From assembly GCF_014637175.1 (NCBI RefSeq), contig NZ_BMEV01000004.1, positions 26,648 through 90,647 of the forward strand: DNA of 64,000 nucleotides, written 5' to 3'. Of the stretch, positions 1 through 7,483 are shown piece after piece (positions within the stretch are counted from its first letter, which is position 1; each line of letters starts with the position of its first letter). The notes below the pieces were generated by a model. That model saw nothing but the letters and a program-made list of their open reading frames with translations. It was not told the origin of the DNA and searched no databases. The stretch is from Compostibacillus humi. GTDB taxonomy: Bacteria; Bacillota; Bacilli; Bacillales; Amphibacillaceae. Both the position numbers and the translations under genes were made by a program.

Positions 1-426
1 CCGGCTGCAGTCATTTTTGACGGCATACAAGCAGCAAAATCCCGGAATGCCGATATATTAATTTGTGATACGGCAGGCAGGCTGCAAAACAAAGTGAATT
101 TAATGAATGAGCTGGCAAAAGTAAAACGGGTAATTGAACGGGAAGTCCCTGGGGCTCCCCATGAAGTGCTGCTCGTTCTCGATGCGACGACAGGACAAAA
201 CGCATTGTCCCAGGCGAAGACCTTCTCGGAAAGCACAGACGTTACAGGAATCATTTTAACAAAATTGGATGGTACGGCAAAAGGCGGCATAGTCCTTGCT
301 ATCAGACATGAGTTGAATATACCGGTGAAATTTGTCGGACTGGGAGAGGGCATTGAAGACTTGCGAAAATTTGATCCCCATGCCTTCGTTTACGGATTAT
401 TTGCAGACATGCTGGAGGAGGAATAG
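1..426 (+). CDS. ftsY: Signal recognition particle receptor FtsY, C-terminal part
   Basis: The first 141 codons of the window, open from base 1, are the C-terminal half of the GTPase (NG) domain of FtsY. FtsY docks SRP-ribosome complexes at the membrane and passes them to SecYEG. Visible signs are the DTAGR G3 motif (bases 67-81), the TKLDG G4 motif near base 260, and the closing [14 protein letters not shown] segment typical of the family. The 5' part, with the acidic/N domain and Walker A motif, lies outside the window. The ylxM and ffh genes follow, as in Bacillus subtilis. The call is safe; only the true start is unknown. Confidence 0.96.
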   Translation, partial: PAAVIFDGIQAAKSRNADILICDTAGRLQNKVNLMNELAKVKRVIEREVPGAPHEVLLVLDATTGQNALSQAKTFSESTDVTGIILTKLDGTAKGGIVLAIRHELNIPVKFVGLGEGIEDLRKFDPHAFVYGLFADMLEEE

Positions 427-434
427 TTCGTATC

Positions 435-462
435 TTGACAATCGCTTCCGTTCCTTTATCAT
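435..462 (+). promoter_or_regulatory. Sigma-A promoter upstream of ylxM-ffh
   Basis: A perfect -35 box TTGACA (435-440), a 16-base spacer and TATCAT (457-462) lie between the ftsY stop and ylxM. This would give ylxM-ffh transcription independent of ftsY. Seen directly; activity is inferred. Confidence 0.65.
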
Positions 463-500
463 GTTTGTAAAGGGATTTAACTTAACATGGGGTGGACAAA

Positions 501-818
501 GTGATAGAGAAGACGACGAGAATGAATGTTTTATTTGATTTTTATCAGGAACTGCTTACACCCAAACAGCGAAATTATATGGAACTATATTATTTAGAAG
601 ATTACTCCCTCGGAGAGATAGCAAATATTTACCAAATTTCCCGTCAGGCGGTGTATGACCATATTAAGCGTACGGAAACAGTGCTGGAAACCTATGAAAA
701 GAAATTGGGCTTATTTGCAAAGTTTATGAAACGGAAGTCGATTTTGGAACAATTGGAACAGATTGTTGAAGATAAAAGAGCCCTTGATCTTTTATCCCAA
801 CTAAAAGATTTAGATTAG
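501..818 (+). CDS. ylxM: YlxM/p13-like helix-turn-helix protein, SRP-associated
   Basis: This is a 105-residue UPF0122/YlxM family protein. It has a sigma-region-4-like helix-turn-helix ([12 protein letters not shown] followed by [14 protein letters not shown]) and a coiled C-terminus. The gene nearly always sits just before ffh, and in streptococci and Bacillus it is linked to SRP function; its exact job is not settled. I prefer the GTG at 501 (product MIEKTTRMN) because GGGGTGG lies 6 bases upstream and the family begins this way. A GTG at 492 in the same frame is possible. ffh follows after 13 bases, so the two are probably co-transcribed. Confidence 0.92.
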   Translation: MIEKTTRMNVLFDFYQELLTPKQRNYMELYYLEDYSLGEIANIYQISRQAVYDHIKRTETVLETYEKKLGLFAKFMKRKSILEQLEQIVEDKRALDLLSQLKDLD

Positions 819-831
819 GAGGAAACCTTCC

Positions 832-2181
832 ATGGCATTTGAAGGCTTGGCCGAACGATTACAAAGTACGATTAAAAAGATAACAGGCAAAGGGAAAGTC
901 TCGGAGCAAGATGTAAAAGAAATGGCGAGGGAAGTAAGACTTGCCCTGCTGGAAGCAGACGTTAACTACAAAGTTGTTAAAGATTTAATTAAGCGGATTA
1001 GAGAACGGGCCGTCGGGCAGGAAGTAATGGAAAGCTTAACCCCTGGCCAGCAGGTCATTAAAGTCGTAAAGGAAGAATTAACCGAGCTAATGGGAGGAGA
1101 ACAGAGCAAAATCGCCGTCAGCGACCGGCCGCCAACGGTCATTATGATGGTCGGATTGCAGGGGGCCGGTAAAACGACTACCTCCGGAAAATTGGCGAAC
1201 TTGCTCAGGAAGAAACATAACCGTTCCCCATTGCTCGTTGCCTGTGATATTTACCGGCCGGCTGCGATTAAGCAGCTGGAAACGCTAGGCAAACAGTTGG
1301 ATATGCCAGTCTTTTCCTTAGGTACAGATACAAACCCTGTAGAAATTGCTGCCAAAGCATTGGAAAAAGCAAAAGCAGATCACCACGATTACGTCATTAT
1401 TGATACGGCGGGCCGATTGCATGTTGACGGTGATTTAATGGCGGAACTGACGGAAATGAAGGAAAAAGTGCAGCCCGATGAAATTTTCCTAGTCGTAGAT
1501 GCTATGACCGGACAAGATGCGGTCAATGTTGCCGAAAGTTTCAATGAACAACTGGATATTACCGGTGTCATCCTGACAAAACTCGATGGGGATACCCGGG
1601 GCGGGGCAGCATTGTCCATTAAAGCAGTAACCGACAAGCCGATTAAATTTGCCGGGATGGGCGAAAAGCTGGATCAGCTGGAAGCCTTTCATCCGGAGAG
1701 AATGGCATCCCGGATTCTAGGCATGGGAGATGTGCTTTCATTAATTGAAAAAGCCCAAGAAACGGTGAATGAGAAACAGGCGAAAGAACTGGAAGAAAAA
1801 ATGCGTACGATGTCCTTCACCTTTGATGACTTTTTGGAACAAATGGATCAGGTGAAGAAAATGGGCCCGCTGGATGAATTAATTTCCATGCTTCCCGGTG
1901 CCAATAAAATGAAAGGATTAAAAAATATTCAAGTGGACGAAAAACAATTGTCCCATGTGGAAGCGATCATCCAATCGATGACAAAACAGGAAAGACAGGA
2001 CCCTTCCATTATAAATTCCAGCAGAAAAAAACGGATTGCGAAGGGCTCAGGTACGACCGTTTCCCAAGTAAACCGGCTGCTGAAGCAGTTTAACGAAATG
2101 AAAAAGATGATGAAGCAGATGACTCAAGTTCAAAAAGGAAAGAAAAAAGGCAAGGGGATGAAATTTCCTTTCCCAATGTAA
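832..2181 (+). CDS. ffh: Signal recognition particle protein Ffh
   Basis: This is the SRP54 homologue. It binds signal peptides on nascent chains together with 4.5S/scRNA and hands them to FtsY. The 449-residue protein has the N domain (about 1-90), the G domain with Walker A GLQGAGKTTT (near 107), DTAGR and TKLDG, and a methionine-rich M domain (about 300-435) with repeated MKKMMKQM-type stretches and a lysine-rich tail. The length is normal for the family. GGAGG sits just upstream of the ATG. Together with ftsY and ylxM this forms a protein-targeting cluster. Confidence 0.99.
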   Translation: MAFEGLAERLQSTIKKITGKGKVSEQDVKEMAREVRLALLEADVNYKVVKDLIKRIRERAVGQEVMESLTPGQQVIKVVKEELTELMGGEQSKIAVSDRPPTVIMMVGLQGAGKTTTSGKLANLLRKKHNRSPLLVACDIYRPAAIKQLETLGKQLDMPVFSLGTDTNPVEIAAKALEKAKADHHDYVIIDTAGRLHVDGDLMAELTEMKEKVQPDEIFLVVDAMTGQDAVNVAESFNEQLDITGVILTKLDGDTRGGAALSIKAVTDKPIKFAGMGEKLDQLEAFHPERMASRILGMGDVLSLIEKAQETVNEKQAKELEEKMRTMSFTFDDFLEQMDQVKKMGPLDELISMLPGANKMKGLKNIQVDEKQLSHVEAIIQSMTKQERQDPSIINSSRKKRIAKGSGTTVSQVNRLLKQFNEMKKMMKQMTQVQKGKKKGKGMKFPFPM

Positions 2182-2206
2182 AATGTAGTTTGTAATGGAA
2201 AAAACC

Positions 2207-2235
2207 TTTACACCGATAAAAGTTTCTGTTACAAT
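2207..2235 (+). promoter_or_regulatory. Sigma-A promoter for rpsP
   Basis: TTTACA (2207-2212), a 17-base spacer and TACAAT (2230-2235) lie about 40 bases before the rpsP start. The spacing is ideal and both boxes are one base off consensus. Confidence 0.7.
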
Positions 2236-2273
2236 CTTTACTTGTGAATACCAATTAATTGGAGGTGCAAAAC

Positions 2274-2546
2274 ATGGCAGTACGTATTCGTTTAAAAAGA
2301 ATGGGTTCGAAGCGCAATCCATTTTACCGTATCGTCGTAGCAGATTCCCGCTCACCTCGTGACGGACGTTATATTGAACAAATCGGCACTTACAATCCAG
2401 TGGTTGATCCGGTTGAAGTCAAAATAGATGAGGAAAAAGCATTGGATTGGATGAAAAATGGCGCAAAACCTAGCGATACGGTTCGCAATTTATTCTCACA
2501 ACAAGGCATCATGAAGAAATTCCACGAACAAAAAAATGTAAAGTAG
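2274..2546 (+). CDS. rpsP: 30S ribosomal protein S16
   Basis: This 90-residue protein binds 16S rRNA in the body of the 30S subunit and helps early assembly. The N-terminus [19 protein letters not shown] is the family signature. The reading frame extends 5 codons upstream, but the ATG at 2274 is right: GGAGGTG lies 6 bases before it and the protein then begins exactly like known S16. It is followed by khpA, ylqD, rimM and trmD, the usual rpsP-trmD-rplS assembly and tRNA-modification cluster. Confidence 0.99.
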   Translation: MAVRIRLKRMGSKRNPFYRIVVADSRSPRDGRYIEQIGTYNPVVDPVEVKIDEEKALDWMKNGAKPSDTVRNLFSQQGIMKKFHEQKNVK

Positions 2547-2555
2547 TGTGATATC

Positions 2556-2783
2556 ATGAAAGCCCTAATCGAAACGATTGTTATGCCGCTCGTCGAACAC
2601 CCGGAAGACGTTGTCGTGACGATAAAAGAAGAAGAGAATAAAATCGTCTATCATCTGCAAGTACATCCGGATGACGTCGGAAAAGTGATCGGCAAAAATG
2701 GCCGGATTGCCAAAGCGATCCGCACGATTGTTTATGCTGCAAAGAATAACGAGAATAAACGGATTTATTTAGACATTATGTGA
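2556..2783 (+). CDS. khpA: KH-domain RNA-binding protein KhpA (YlqC)
   Basis: This 75-residue protein consists of a single type II KH domain with the RNA-gripping loop GKNG (in GKVIGKNGRIAKAI, about residues 45-58). KhpA pairs with KhpB/Jag in other Firmicutes and affects cell division and length through RNA binding. The ribosome binding site before the ATG is poor, so translation may depend on ribosomes finishing rpsP 9 bases upstream. The stop codon lies inside a 16-bp RNA stem (2780-2828). Confidence 0.96.
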   Translation: MKALIETIVMPLVEHPEDVVVTIKEEENKIVYHLQVHPDDVGKVIGKNGRIAKAIRTIVYAAKNNENKRIYLDIM

Positions 2784-2828
2784 AAAGAGGGAAAGGGGAC
2801 CAGCCGGTTTTTCTTTCCCTCTTTTCAC
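2780..2828 (+). other. Long perfect RNA stem-loop overlapping the khpA stop codon
   Basis: The 16 bases at 2780-2795 are perfectly complementary to 2813-2828, with a 17-base loop. The left arm contains the khpA stop codon. No T-run follows on the + strand, so this is not a classic intrinsic terminator. It could be an RNA-stabilising, RNase-processing or partial termination element between khpA and ylqD. Confidence 0.75.
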
Positions 2829-2869
2829 AAGGGCGGCATAACGGATTTTCGTGAGAGTGAGGTTAAAAT

Positions 2870-3259
2870 GTGAAAATTATTAAAAAAGTACAAGTGAAAC
2901 AAATCGTGACGGAAAAAAGCAAAAAGGCGTTACATCATCGGTTTGCCCGGGAAAAAATGCGGCTTGAACAAGAGTGTCAACAGCTATTATTCGAAAAGAA
3001 AAAGTTGCAGCATAAGTTTGGCGGGGCAAAGCAAGAAGTTGCCCGACGTTTTCTAGATGAGATAAGGAAACGAAAAGAAAAAATCGCAACGATTGATTTT
3101 CAGATGGAACAATTGGAAATGATTGAATTAGGGAGCGAAATCGTCGAAAGGGAAGTTGAAGCTCTTGTTGAGGTTCAGGAAGGTACGCATTGGGATGAAT
3201 TAATGAAAGAACAGTCAATCGTAATAAAAGACGGAGTTGTCATTCGAATTGATCGCTAG
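2870..3259 (+). CDS. ylqD: YlqD family coiled-coil protein, function unknown
   Basis: This 129-residue protein of the YlqD family is found at this position in Bacillaceae. The middle is a highly charged heptad-like helix rich in K, E and Q (about residues 20-95). The C-terminus ends in a short beta-rich segment (VIKDGVVIRIDR). There is no signal peptide or membrane segment. The start is a GTG with GAGG 7 bases upstream. No function is established; its place between khpA and rimM suggests a link to RNA or ribosome assembly, but that is guilt by association. Confidence 0.88.
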   Translation: MKIIKKVQVKQIVTEKSKKALHHRFAREKMRLEQECQQLLFEKKKLQHKFGGAKQEVARRFLDEIRKRKEKIATIDFQMEQLEMIELGSEIVEREVEALVEVQEGTHWDELMKEQSIVIKDGVVIRIDR

Positions 3260-3271
3260 CAGGTGATAAAC

Positions 3272-3787
3272 ATGGAAGAGAAAATGTATAATGTTGGAAA
3301 AATCGTAAATACCCACGGCATTCGCGGGGAAGTAAAGGTCGTTCGCATTACCGACTTTGAAGAGCGGTTCCATGAAGGAAATACGGTATATGCGGTGAAA
3401 AATAACGGAGAAATTATCGAATTGGTCATCGATGGCCACCGGAAACATAAAGGCTTTGATCTCCTGCATTTTGAAGGAAAAAATAATATTAATGACGTGG
3501 AGCATCTGAAAGGCTGCTATTTAAAGATTACCGAATCCCAGCAGACAGATTTAGGGGAGAACGAATTTTACTATCACGAAATTATCGGATGTTCCGTCTT
3601 TACGACTTCCGGGGAAAAAATTGGGGTGGTGAAAGAAATTCTTTCCCCTGGTGCAAACGATGTCTGGGTAACGAAGAGGCCAAAAGGCAAAGACGTTCTC
3701 ATTCCTTACATTGAAGATGTCGTAAAGGAAGTGAACATTGAGGATAAAAAAATTACGATTGAATTGATGGAAGGACTGCTGGATTAA
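3272..3787 (+). CDS. rimM: 16S rRNA processing protein RimM
   Basis: This 171-residue maturation factor for the head of the 30S subunit binds S19. It has the N-terminal RimM beta-barrel ([17 protein letters not shown] near the start) and a C-terminal PRC-barrel ([18 protein letters not shown], about residues 97-170). The frame runs slightly upstream, but the ATG at 3272 follows AGGTGA by 5 bases and matches the family start. Its TAA shares one base with the trmD ATG, so the two genes are likely translationally coupled. Confidence 0.98.
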   Translation: MEEKMYNVGKIVNTHGIRGEVKVVRITDFEERFHEGNTVYAVKNNGEIIELVIDGHRKHKGFDLLHFEGKNNINDVEHLKGCYLKITESQQTDLGENEFYYHEIIGCSVFTTSGEKIGVVKEILSPGANDVWVTKRPKGKDVLIPYIEDVVKEVNIEDKKITIELMEGLLD

Positions 3788-4533
3788 TGCATATCGATAT
3801 ACTTACTCTTTTTCCGGAAATGTTTTCCGGTGTTTTTGACACGTCCATTTTAAAGAAAGCCCGGGAAAAAGGGAAATTTACCTATCGACTCGTTAATTTC
3901 CGAGAGTATACGGAAAATAAACATCATAAAGTAGATGACTACCCATATGGCGGCGGTGCGGGAATGGTGCTTTCCCCCCAGCCGGTATACGATGCGGTGG
4001 AATCAATCCAAAATGATAAAGAGACCGATCCGCGAATTATTTTAATGTGTCCGCAGGGAGAACAGTATAATCAAAGAAAAGCAGAAGAGCTGGCAAAGGA
4101 AGAACATTTAATTTTTATATGCGGTCATTACGAAGGGTATGATGAGCGAATCCGGAAGCTTGTTACTGACGAAATTTCCATCGGAGATTTCGTTCTGACC
4201 GGAGGAGAACTGGGGGCAATGGTCGTCGTTGACAGCGTTGTTCGCCTTTTGCCGGAGGTGTTGGGTAATAAAGAATCAGCACCCCAGGACTCCTTCTCGA
4301 CCGGGCTGCTGGAACACCCCCATTATACGAGACCAGCCGATTTTCGCGGGATGAAAGTTCCGGACGTATTATTGTCGGGAAATCATGCGAAAATTGAACA
4401 GTGGCGCAGGGAACAGTCATTGAAAAGAACGTTTGAGCGGAGACCAGATTTGCTGCACCACGTGCAATTGACAGAGGAGGATAAAAACTTTCTCGAAAGA
4501 TTGCGAAGCGAAAAAAGAAATGACAAAAATTAG
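3787..4533 (+). CDS. trmD: tRNA (guanine-N1-)-methyltransferase TrmD
   Basis: TrmD methylates G37 of tRNAs from S-adenosylmethionine and prevents +1 frameshifting. This 248-residue SPOUT-class enzyme has the knot region with GHYEGYDER and [15 protein letters not shown] (about residues 115-145), the conserved YGGGAGMVL near residue 57, and the C-terminal [13 protein letters not shown]. The start ATG overlaps the rimM stop by one base. The length is normal. Confidence 0.99.
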   Translation: MHIDILTLFPEMFSGVFDTSILKKAREKGKFTYRLVNFREYTENKHHKVDDYPYGGGAGMVLSPQPVYDAVESIQNDKETDPRIILMCPQGEQYNQRKAEELAKEEHLIFICGHYEGYDERIRKLVTDEISIGDFVLTGGELGAMVVVDSVVRLLPEVLGNKESAPQDSFSTGLLEHPHYTRPADFRGMKVPDVLLSGNHAKIEQWRREQSLKRTFERRPDLLHHVQLTEEDKNFLERLRSEKRNDKN

Positions 4534-4562
4534 TTGAAGGATAGATTTCCTTATGCTATATT
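4534..4562 (+). promoter_or_regulatory. Sigma-A promoter for rplS
   Basis: TTGAAG (4534-4539), an exact 17-base spacer and TATATT (4557-4562) start right at the trmD stop. Transcription would begin near 4569, which leaves a leader of about 87 bases before rplS. Confidence 0.7.
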
Positions 4563-4568
4563 AATTAT

Positions 4569-4655
4569 TGTGCTTAAGAACGTTTAAGCGGCAAAAAACG
4601 ATGTTCCGCTCATTCATAGGGATGATGAACATTAGTTTGGAAGGAGTGAAGCAGG
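4569..4655 (+). promoter_or_regulatory. Structured rplS leader, candidate L19 leader RNA
   Basis: The leader contains a 6-bp hairpin (GCTTAA 4572-4577 with TTAAGC 4584-4589). A second set of pairings follows: GCGG (4588-4591) with CCGC (4606-4609), and ATGTTC (4601-4606) with GAACAT (4627-4632). The last two interleave like an H-type pseudoknot. An L19 leader RNA is known from Bacillus at this place, so autoregulation by L19 is likely; the fold itself is my reading. Confidence 0.6.
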
Positions 4656-5000
4656 ATGCAACAAATTATTGCTGACATCACTAAACATCAATTACGTACA
4701 GACCATCCTGATTTTCGTGCAGGAGATACGGTACGCGTTCACGTGAAAGTTGTGGAAGGTTCACGGGAGCGTATTCAGGTGTTTGAAGGCGTTGTAATCA
4801 AACGTCAAAATGGCGGAATTAGTGAAACATTTACGGTAAGAAAAATTTCTTACGGTGTAGGTGTGGAACGTACATTCCCTGTACATTCACCACGTATTGA
4901 TAAAATTGAAGTCGTACGCAAAGGTAAAGTACGCCGTGCGAAACTGTACTACTTGCGCAACTTGCGCGGTAAAGCTGCGCGTATTAAAGAACGCCGCTAA
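4656..5000 (+). CDS. rplS: 50S ribosomal protein L19
   Basis: This 114-residue L19 protein sits at the 30S-50S interface. Characteristic segments are [16 protein letters not shown] (about residues 21-36), the [13 protein letters not shown] region, and the basic C-terminus with [23 protein letters not shown] lies a suitable distance before the ATG. The gene has its own promoter and structured leader, and a strong terminator follows. Confidence 0.99.
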   Translation: MQQIIADITKHQLRTDHPDFRAGDTVRVHVKVVEGSRERIQVFEGVVIKRQNGGISETFTVRKISYGVGVERTFPVHSPRIDKIEVVRKGKVRRAKLYYLRNLRGKAARIKERR

Positions 5001-5034
5001 TCTTTATAAACGATTAAACCGATTTTTGAATAAG

Positions 5035-5089
5035 GCAAAGAAAGTGGAACTTGGGGATTCTCTAAGTTCCTTTTCTTTGCTTTAATTTT
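5035..5089 (+). terminator. Intrinsic terminator after rplS
   Basis: A long stem pairs 5035-5053 (GCAAAGAAA then GGAACTT) with 5064-5080 (AAGTTCC then TTCTTTGC), with a small internal mismatch, and TTTAATTTT follows. Confidence 0.85.
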
Positions 5090-5108
5090 CCGTTTTCAAA
5101 CTTACGCT

Positions 5109-5136
5109 TTATTCACCAGACCGGATTTGGTATGAT
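5109..5136 (+). promoter_or_regulatory. Possible promoter for the signal peptidase gene
   Basis: A good -10 box TATGAT (5131-5136) lies about 40 bases before the gene, but the -35 (TTATTC, 5109-5114, 16-base spacer) is weak. A promoter is expected here because a terminator lies just upstream. Confidence 0.35.
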
Positions 5137-5178
5137 AAAGTACAAGGTAGATAGTATGCTGGGCACGGAGGAGAATAG

Positions 5179-5739
5179 ATGACAAAGAAAAAAAATCAAT
5201 GGATAGAATGGCTGAAAGCTATTCTTATCGCCTTTGGACTCGTATTTTTTATTCGGATGTTTCTCTTTTCACCGATTGTCGTTGACGGTCCTTCCATGCT
5301 GCCAACGCTCCATGATCGGGATCAAATGATCGTTAATAAATTTATATATAAAATAAAAGAACCGGAACGATTTGATATTGTCGTATTTCATGCCCCGAAT
5401 CAGAAGGATTTTATTAAAAGGGTTATCGGCTTGCCTGGAGAGCATGTAAAGGTGAAAGATGAAGTGTTATACATAAACGGAAAGCCTGTAGAAGAGCCTT
5501 TTTTGGAGGACTTAAAAAGAGCGAAAAAAGAATATCAAAGTATTACGAATGATTTTACGCTGGAAGAATTGCCTGGCGGATACGAGGAAATTCCCGAAGA
5601 CCACATACTTGTCCTAGGGGACAATCGCGGAAATTCTACGGACAGCCGGATGATCGGTGTCATTCCGCTCGATGAAGTTGTCGGGAAAGCGAGTGTCATT
5701 TATTGGCCGCCGGAACGAATGCAAATCGTACGAGAGTAG
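5179..5739 (+). CDS. lepB: Type I signal peptidase (SipS/LepB family)
   Basis: This membrane serine protease cleaves signal peptides from exported proteins outside the membrane. The 186-residue protein has one N-terminal membrane segment (about residues 11-32), the catalytic serine in GPSMLPT (S39), the catalytic lysine in FIKRVIGLPGE (K80), and the conserved GDNRGNSTDSR box (about 150). It is of the short Gram-positive type with a single anchor. The ATG follows GGAGGAG. rbgA begins 8 bases after the stop. Confidence 0.97.
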   Translation: MTKKKNQWIEWLKAILIAFGLVFFIRMFLFSPIVVDGPSMLPTLHDRDQMIVNKFIYKIKEPERFDIVVFHAPNQKDFIKRVIGLPGEHVKVKDEVLYINGKPVEEPFLEDLKRAKKEYQSITNDFTLEELPGGYEEIPEDHILVLGDNRGNSTDSRMIGVIPLDEVVGKASVIYWPPERMQIVRE

Positions 5740-5747
5740 GTATATTG

Positions 5748-6596
5748 ATGACGATACAATGGTTTCCTGGACACATGGCGAAAGCCAGAAGAGAAGTGGA
5801 AGAAAAACTGAAATTAGTCGATTTTGTCATGGAGCTGGTCGATGCGAGAGCGCCGCTTTCATCACAAAACCCGATGCTCAAGCAAATATTGCAGCAAAAA
5901 ACGAAAATGCTGCTTCTTATGAAGAAAGATCTAGCAGATCCGGAGCTGACGCAAAAATGGCTTCAATTTTTTGAGGAAGAAGGAATTCCCGCCCTTGCCA
6001 TTGATGTAAACGATAAACAAGATATACAAAAAGTAGTGAACTTGGCAAAAAAACTGGGCAGGGAAAAAATGGAAAAATTAATTAAAAAAGGGGTAAAACC
6101 ACGGGCGGCAAGGGCGATGATTGTCGGCATTCCCAATGTTGGAAAATCCACTTTGATTAACCGCCTTGCCAATAAAAAAATAGCAAAAACGGGAGACCGG
6201 CCTGGTGTAACGAAACAGCAGACCTGGATAAAGGTAAAAAAAGATTTCGAACTGTTGGACACACCGGGAATTTTGTGGCCGAAATTTGAAGATGAAATTG
6301 TAGGCTATCGTTTAGCTGCCATCGGAACGATTAAAGACGAGATTTTAGCTTTGGAGGATATAACGGTTTTTGTCCTCCGCTATTTGCTGGCCCATTATCC
6401 CGGTTTGTTAGAAGACCGTTACGGGGTCGATGAAGAGGAAACGGAAGTCGTTCACCTCTTTGAAAGTATCGGGAAGAAACGGATGGCATTAGGGAGCGGC
6501 GGCGAGGTAGACTACGGGAAAGTTGCCGATTTAATCCTGCGTGACCTTCGTGCCGGCAGACTTGGGAAAATTACATTTGAATCTCCAGAAAAATAG
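5748..6596 (+). CDS. rbgA: Ribosome biogenesis GTPase RbgA (YlqF)
   Basis: This circularly permuted GTPase is needed for late 50S assembly; in B. subtilis it allows incorporation of L16, L27 and L36. The order of motifs is permuted as expected: G4-like MKKDLAD (about residue 65), then G1 GIPNVGKSTLIN (about 128), then G3 DTPGILWP (about 172). The protein begins MTIQWFPGHMAKAR, the family start, which fixes the ATG at 5748 although the frame is open 15 codons further up. The ribosome binding site is modest. It has 282 residues, as in B. subtilis. Confidence 0.98.
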   Translation: MTIQWFPGHMAKARREVEEKLKLVDFVMELVDARAPLSSQNPMLKQILQQKTKMLLLMKKDLADPELTQKWLQFFEEEGIPALAIDVNDKQDIQKVVNLAKKLGREKMEKLIKKGVKPRAARAMIVGIPNVGKSTLINRLANKKIAKTGDRPGVTKQQTWIKVKKDFELLDTPGILWPKFEDEIVGYRLAAIGTIKDEILALEDITVFVLRYLLAHYPGLLEDRYGVDEEETEVVHLFESIGKKRMALGSGGEVDYGKVADLILRDLRAGRLGKITFESPEK

Positions 6597-6597
6597 A

Positions 6598-6630
6598 AGA
6601 CGTCTATCTTTTCGGATGGATGTCTTTTTT
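6598..6630 (+). terminator. Intrinsic terminator after rbgA
   Basis: An 11-bp stem with two G-U pairs joins 6598-6608 and 6615-6625 and runs into a T-run ending at 6630. The hairpin starts 2 bases after the rbgA stop. Confidence 0.75.
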
Positions 6631-6638
6631 CTTCTATG

Positions 6639-6669
6639 TTGAAAAATGACTTACATTAACCGATATAAA
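6639..6669 (+). promoter_or_regulatory. Possible promoter for rnhB
   Basis: TTGAAA (6639-6644) and TATAAA (6664-6669) are good boxes, but the 19-base spacer is long. A promoter is expected between the rbgA terminator and rnhB. Confidence 0.35.
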
Positions 6670-6683
6670 AGGGAGAAACAAAG

Positions 6684-7457
6684 ATGCAAAAACGAACAAT
6701 TACAGAAATTAGACAGCTATTCCAATCAGGGGAATTATCTGAGGAAATGGTTCAGGAATTAAAAACAGATGAACGAAAAGGCGTGCAGCAAATTATCCGG
6801 TCCTATGAAAAACAGCGGCTAAAAGAGCTGGAAATGGAGCAGCGGTTTTTGGAGATGACTTCATTTGAACGGAAGGCGGCTGCAAAAGGCTGCCGTTATG
6901 TTGCTGGAGTTGACGAAGTGGGAAGAGGCCCCCTTGCCGGGCCGGTTGTAGCAGCCGCTGTCATCCTTCCTTTCGGCTTGCGCTTGGCGGGGCTGAGGGA
7001 TTCGAAGCAACTGAAGGAAGAAGAGCGGGAATATTTTTATAATTTGATTCGTGATCAGGCAATTGCTTATGGCATCGGCATTGTCCATAACGATGTCATT
7101 GACAAAATAAATATATTGGAAGCGACGAAGCTGGCAATGGAAAAAGCAATCTCAGAACTGAAGCCTGAACCGGACCATCTGTTGATCGATGCAATGACAT
7201 TGCCGTCTGTGCCAATTTCCCAGGAGGCGATTATTAAAGGCGATGACCGAAGCGTATCGATTGCAGCTGCAAGCGTTTTGGCGAAGGTAACGAGGGACAG
7301 ATGGATGAAAAAAATACATAAAGATTATCCTCAATATGATTTTGTTAAAAATATGGGTTATGGGACGAAAACCCATCTGGAAATGCTAGAGCAATATGGC
7401 TTGACTCCGTACCACCGGAAATCGTTTGCTCCAGTAAAAGAAAGAATCGGCCGTTAA
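6684..7457 (+). CDS. rnhB: Ribonuclease HII
   Basis: RNase HII cuts the RNA strand of RNA-DNA hybrids and removes single ribonucleotides from DNA. This 257-residue protein has an N-terminal helical extension (about 1-70) typical of Bacillus enzymes, then the catalytic block VAGVDEVGRGPLAGPVV with D77, E78 and the GRG loop. Next come LRDSKQL, the LLIDAM aspartate and ASVLAKVTRDRWM. The length agrees with B. subtilis (255). GGGAGAAA lies 7 bases before the ATG. Confidence 0.98.
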   Translation: MQKRTITEIRQLFQSGELSEEMVQELKTDERKGVQQIIRSYEKQRLKELEMEQRFLEMTSFERKAAAKGCRYVAGVDEVGRGPLAGPVVAAAVILPFGLRLAGLRDSKQLKEEEREYFYNLIRDQAIAYGIGIVHNDVIDKINILEATKLAMEKAISELKPEPDHLLIDAMTLPSVPISQEAIIKGDDRSVSIAAASVLAKVTRDRWMKKIHKDYPQYDFVKNMGYGTKTHLEMLEQYGLTPYHRKSFAPVKERIGR

Positions 7458-7483
7458 CATTATTGAAAGTGAGGAATAGGAAG

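Noticed and set aside
4861..5085. Open frame overlapping the end of rplS
   Set aside because: It is a shadow of rplS in another frame that runs into the terminator, rich in C, R and K, with no SD.
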